Source: Thermonema rossianum DSM 10300
Lineage (GTDB): Bacteria; Bacteroidota; Bacteroidia; Cytophagales; Thermonemataceae
Assembly: GCF_000426825.1 (NCBI RefSeq)
Contig: NZ_AUGC01000006.1
Coordinates: 1 to 64,000 of the forward strand
DNA length: 64,000 nt
Direction of reading: 5' to 3'
Position 1 is the stretch's first letter. Each line of letters begins with the position of its first letter. A program made the translations under genes and the position numbers. Below, in pieces: positions 61,873 to 64,000 of the stretch. The notes under the pieces were generated by a model. That model saw only the letters and a list, made by a program, of their open reading frames with translations, made no database searches and was not told the origin of the DNA.

Positions 61873-63150
61873 ATGAAACAGCTGATTACCCTTTTACTCT
61901 TGTGCTGGGGGCTGGGCAGCGCCTTGGCTCAAACCACCCTGCTGCATTGTGGGCACCTGCTCGACGTCAAAAAAGGCAAGTGGCTCGAAGGCGTCACGGT
62001 GCGCATCGAAGGCAATACCATTCGCGGCATAGAAAAAGGCTATGTAGCCCCCAAGGCGGGCGAAAAGGTCATTGACCTGCGTAGCCGTTATGTGCTTCCC
62101 GGCTTGATGGACATGCACGTGCACCTCGAGTCGGAAACCAATCCGCACAATACGCTCGAGCGCTTCATACTGAACCCCGCCGATATCGCCTACCGTTCGG
62201 TAGGTTATGCCCGCAAAACGCTGATGGCAGGCTTCACCACCGTGCGCGACTTAGGTGGCACAGGCGTCAATATTTCACTACGCAATGCCATCAATGCAGG
62301 CCTGATAGACGGACCGCGCGTGTTTACCGCCGGCAAGTCCATTGCTACTACAGGCGGCCATGCCGACCCTACCAACGGTTACCGCAAAGACCTGATGGGC
62401 GATCCCGGTCCTTATGAAGGCGTGGCCAATGGTCCGGATGAGTGCCGCAAAGCCGTACGACAGCGCTATAAGAACGGCGCCGACCTCATAAAAATCACGG
62501 CTACCGGTGGTGTCTTAAGCCTTGCCAAAAGTGGCACAGCCCCGCAATTCACCGATGAAGAGCTGCGCGCCATTGTGGAAACTGCCCGCGATTACGGCAT
62601 GAAAGTAGCCGTGCATGCCCATGGTGCCGAAGGTATGAAAAGAGCACTGCGCGCCGGCGTGCATTCTATTGAGCACGGCACCTATATGGACGACGAAGCC
62701 ATTGAGCTCTTCAAGAAGACCGGCGCCTACTATGTGCCTACCATCTTGGCAGGACGCACCGTTGCCGACTCAGCCAAAGTGCCCGGCTACTATGCCCCCA
62801 TAGTGGTGCCCAAAGCCTTGGCGGTAGGTCCGCAAATACAAAAGACTTTTGCCAAAGCCTATAAGTCCGGCGTAAAAATCGCTTTTGGCACTGATTCAGG
62901 CGTGTCGGTGCATGGGCTCAATGCCATAGAGTTTGAGTTGATGGTAGAAGCAGGCATGCCCCCTCTCGAAGCCATCCGTTCGGCTACACTGAATGCTGCC
63001 GACCTGTTGGGCGTCAATAACCTCGGCAGCATAGAAGCAGGCATGCTGGCCGATGTGATTGCTGTAGAAGACAACCCATTGGAAAACATTTCTACCTTGC
63101 GTAAGGTGGTTTTTGTGATGAAAGACGGCAAAGTGTATAAGCAAGAATAG
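61873..63150 (+). CDS. Secreted amidohydrolase (imidazolonepropionase/prolidase-like)
   Basis: 425 residues from the ATG at 61873 ([20 protein letters not shown], signal peptide). Metal motifs: MDMHVHLES near residue 81 (HxH), K in [13 protein letters not shown] near 204 (carbamylated lysine), HAHGAEG near 247, IEHGTY near 265 and FGTDSG near 338 (Asp). The final strand [20 protein letters not shown] is the usual amidohydrolase composite domain. The pattern suits an Xaa-Pro dipeptidase-like or other periplasmic amidohydrolase; the substrate is not determined. It stands alone after a terminator-like hairpin. Confidence 0.88.
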   Translation: MKQLITLLLLCWGLGSALAQTTLLHCGHLLDVKKGKWLEGVTVRIEGNTIRGIEKGYVAPKAGEKVIDLRSRYVLPGLMDMHVHLESETNPHNTLERFILNPADIAYRSVGYARKTLMAGFTTVRDLGGTGVNISLRNAINAGLIDGPRVFTAGKSIATTGGHADPTNGYRKDLMGDPGPYEGVANGPDECRKAVRQRYKNGADLIKITATGGVLSLAKSGTAPQFTDEELRAIVETARDYGMKVAVHAHGAEGMKRALRAGVHSIEHGTYMDDEAIELFKKTGAYYVPTILAGRTVADSAKVPGYYAPIVVPKALAVGPQIQKTFAKAYKSGVKIAFGTDSGVSVHGLNAIEFELMVEAGMPPLEAIRSATLNAADLLGVNNLGSIEAGMLADVIAVEDNPLENISTLRKVVFVMKDGKVYKQE

Positions 63151-63209
63151 TGAGAGCACAGGGGCATGTCCCCTGTTTTTATTACTTCTCCATGTCGATC
63201 TATACTCTT

Positions 63210-63472
63210 TTTTCACCACACCTCTGTGGCACTCTGCGCCCCCTGTGGTGAGTACCCCTTTTTCTTTACCACAGAGAACACAGAGAGACACGGAGTATAA
63301 CCCATTCCTCTATGGTACTCTGTACCCCCTGCGGTGAGTACCCCTTTTTCTTTACCACAGAGAACACAGAGGGACACAGAGTATAACCTACTCCTCTGTG
63401 GTACTCTGCGACCTCTGTGGTGAGTATTCCTTTTTCTTTACCACAGAGAACACAGAGAGGCACGGAGCCACC
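63210..63472. repeat. 86-base tandem repeat
   Basis: The unit GGTGAGTACCCCTTTTTCTT, followed by ACCACAGAGAACACAGAG and a tail, starts at 63247, 63333 and 63419: exact 86-base period, with a partial copy before 63247. CTGTGGT and ACCACAG inside each unit can pair. A long open frame across it on the minus strand is only a by-product of the repeat. Confidence 0.92.
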
Positions 63473-63602
63473 TCACTCTCTTTCGTAAGAACTATTTTAT
63501 AACGGCTTTATATTTCAATTTGGCACCCCACTCCTGCCGGATTCGCCCTTGATGATTTACCAAGCAAAAGCCTATATCCGGTTCTTTTCATGGCTTTTTC
63601 CG

Positions 63603-63639
63603 AAAAACAAAAACCCGGCAAGGACGAATACTTACCGGG
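63603..63639 (-). terminator. Terminator of the TldD/PmbA-family gene
   Basis: On the minus strand CCCGGTAAG and CTTGCCGGG (63631-63639 with 63614-63622) form a stem with one U-G pair, followed by TTTTTGTTTTT. Confidence 0.85.
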
Positions 63640-63675
63640 CTTTGAAGGTGTCACACGGACTTGTGTTATTTGGGG

Positions 63676-64000
63676 CTATATAGCATCGGAAAGGCTGGTA
63701 AAGGTGAAGTCACGAATCTTCATAGGCGGCACCAGGCTGCCGTTGATGCGCTGAGGTTTGCCCAGCTCCTCCAGATTGTTGAGCATGATAACAGGGCTTT
63801 CGTTGAAACGGAAGTTCTTCACCGGGAACATGATTTTTCCGTTTTCTATGTAAAAAGTGCCGTCGCGTGTCAATCCCGTATAGAGCAAAGTTTGAGGATC
63901 GACCGTGCGGATATACCACAAGCGCGTTACCAAAATACCACGCTTGGTAGAGCGAATCATCTCTTCTATACTCTTGTCACCGCCCAGCATGATGCCGTTG
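63676..64000 (-). CDS. C-terminal part of a TldD/PmbA-family metallopeptidase (runs off the window)
   Basis: The frame is open to base 64000 and ends at 63676; 108 residues are visible. Marks of the family: RGILVTRLWYIRTVDPQTLL, YTGLTRDGTFYIENGKIMFP and VKNFRFNESPVIMLNNLEEL. TldD and PmbA (TldE) form a zinc-dependent protease pair that processes peptides; whether this is TldD or PmbA cannot be told from the C-terminus alone, though it fits PmbA better. The leader and zinc site are outside the window. Confidence 0.85.
   Translation of the reverse strand, partial: NGIMLGGDKSIEEMIRSTKRGILVTRLWYIRTVDPQTLLYTGLTRDGTFYIENGKIMFPVKNFRFNESPVIMLNNLEELGKPQRINGSLVPPMKIRDFTFTSLSDAI

Larger units (their letters stand above)
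63151..63675. other. 525-base gene-free gap with tandem repeat and terminator
   Basis: It contains the 86-base repeat and the terminator of the leftward gene at 63676. No coding frame with normal composition is seen. Confidence 0.65.

Noticed and set aside
63266-63463. Open frame with repeated LCVLCGKEKG units
   Set aside because: It is a by-product of the 86-base tandem repeat; the repeat period is not a multiple of three, so repeated units change frame.
63210-63472. Possible CRISPR array
   Set aside because: Three units of 86 bases are almost identical throughout, with no unique spacers and no cas genes.
1-64000. Prophage, insertion sequence or defence island
   Set aside because: No transposase, integrase, phage structural or defence gene is seen; the block is chromosomal housekeeping with accessory genes.

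Overview
The window looks like a chromosomal segment of a Bacteroidota bacterium, most likely a Cytophagales-type lineage. The evidence is a very large secreted protein with a type IX secretion (T9SS) C-terminal sorting domain, promoters of the Bacteroidota type (TTTG, 19-21 bases, TAnnTTTG), TPR-SpoIIE phosphatases, DUF6150, DUF6913-like and DUF2339 proteins, and the gene order pdxA-yceD-rpmF-plsX-fabH-accB-accC. Base composition is close to half G+C throughout. I see no rRNA or tRNA gene, prophage, insertion sequence, plasmid gene or CRISPR array. The genus cannot be fixed from this window.

Layout. 1-7.6 kb: two leftward paralogous giant secreted proteins, the first cut by the window edge, sharing a perfect 95-base segment. 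7.8-11.1 kb: tex and pdhA. 11.2-11.8 kb: a gene-free block of repeats. 11.9-15.6 kb: a small membrane protein, a HesB-like protein, and a leftward ppx-cinA-DUF6913 operon. 15.7-20 kb: a histidine kinase overlapping a glycosyltransferase, a DUF6150 repeat protein and an aspartic-protease lipoprotein. 20-23.3 kb: a 33-residue membrane peptide, dxr, rseP and a PAP2 phosphatase. 23.3-29.7 kb: a bile-acid/sodium symporter family protein, an adaptor/permease pair without an ATPase, a membrane TPR-SpoIIE phosphatase and a YgjP-like metalloprotease. 29.8-38.3 kb: a long leftward block (arsR-yjjG, murD-pdxA, yceD-rpmF-plsX-fabH-accB-accC) for cell wall, vitamin B6 and fatty-acid initiation. 38.4-45 kb: a second, cytosolic TPR-SpoIIE phosphatase, a DUF2339 membrane protein with a partner, and a 2H phosphoesterase. 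45-49 kb: repeats and a fadA-fadB beta-oxidation operon with a palindromic operator candidate. 49.2-57.1 kb: rplM-rpsI-rpsB-tsf, leuS, a polysaccharide deacetylase and cysS. 57.2-64 kb: an M28 lipoprotein with an outer-membrane-like protein, an AraC-SDR-membrane protein cassette, a secreted amidohydrolase, an 86-base tandem repeat, and the end of a TldD/PmbA-family gene.

Most of the window is housekeeping: translation, fatty-acid synthesis and breakdown, isoprenoid and peptidoglycan precursors. The less ordinary parts are the giant adhesin-like pair, the two paralogous TPR-phosphatases, the orphan adaptor/permease pair, several perfect inverted repeats in front of genes, and three blocks of non-coding repeats. 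Gene packing is tight: four convergent pairs overlap at their 3' ends. I found no clear evidence of a wholly new multi-gene system; the best leads are scored in the findings.
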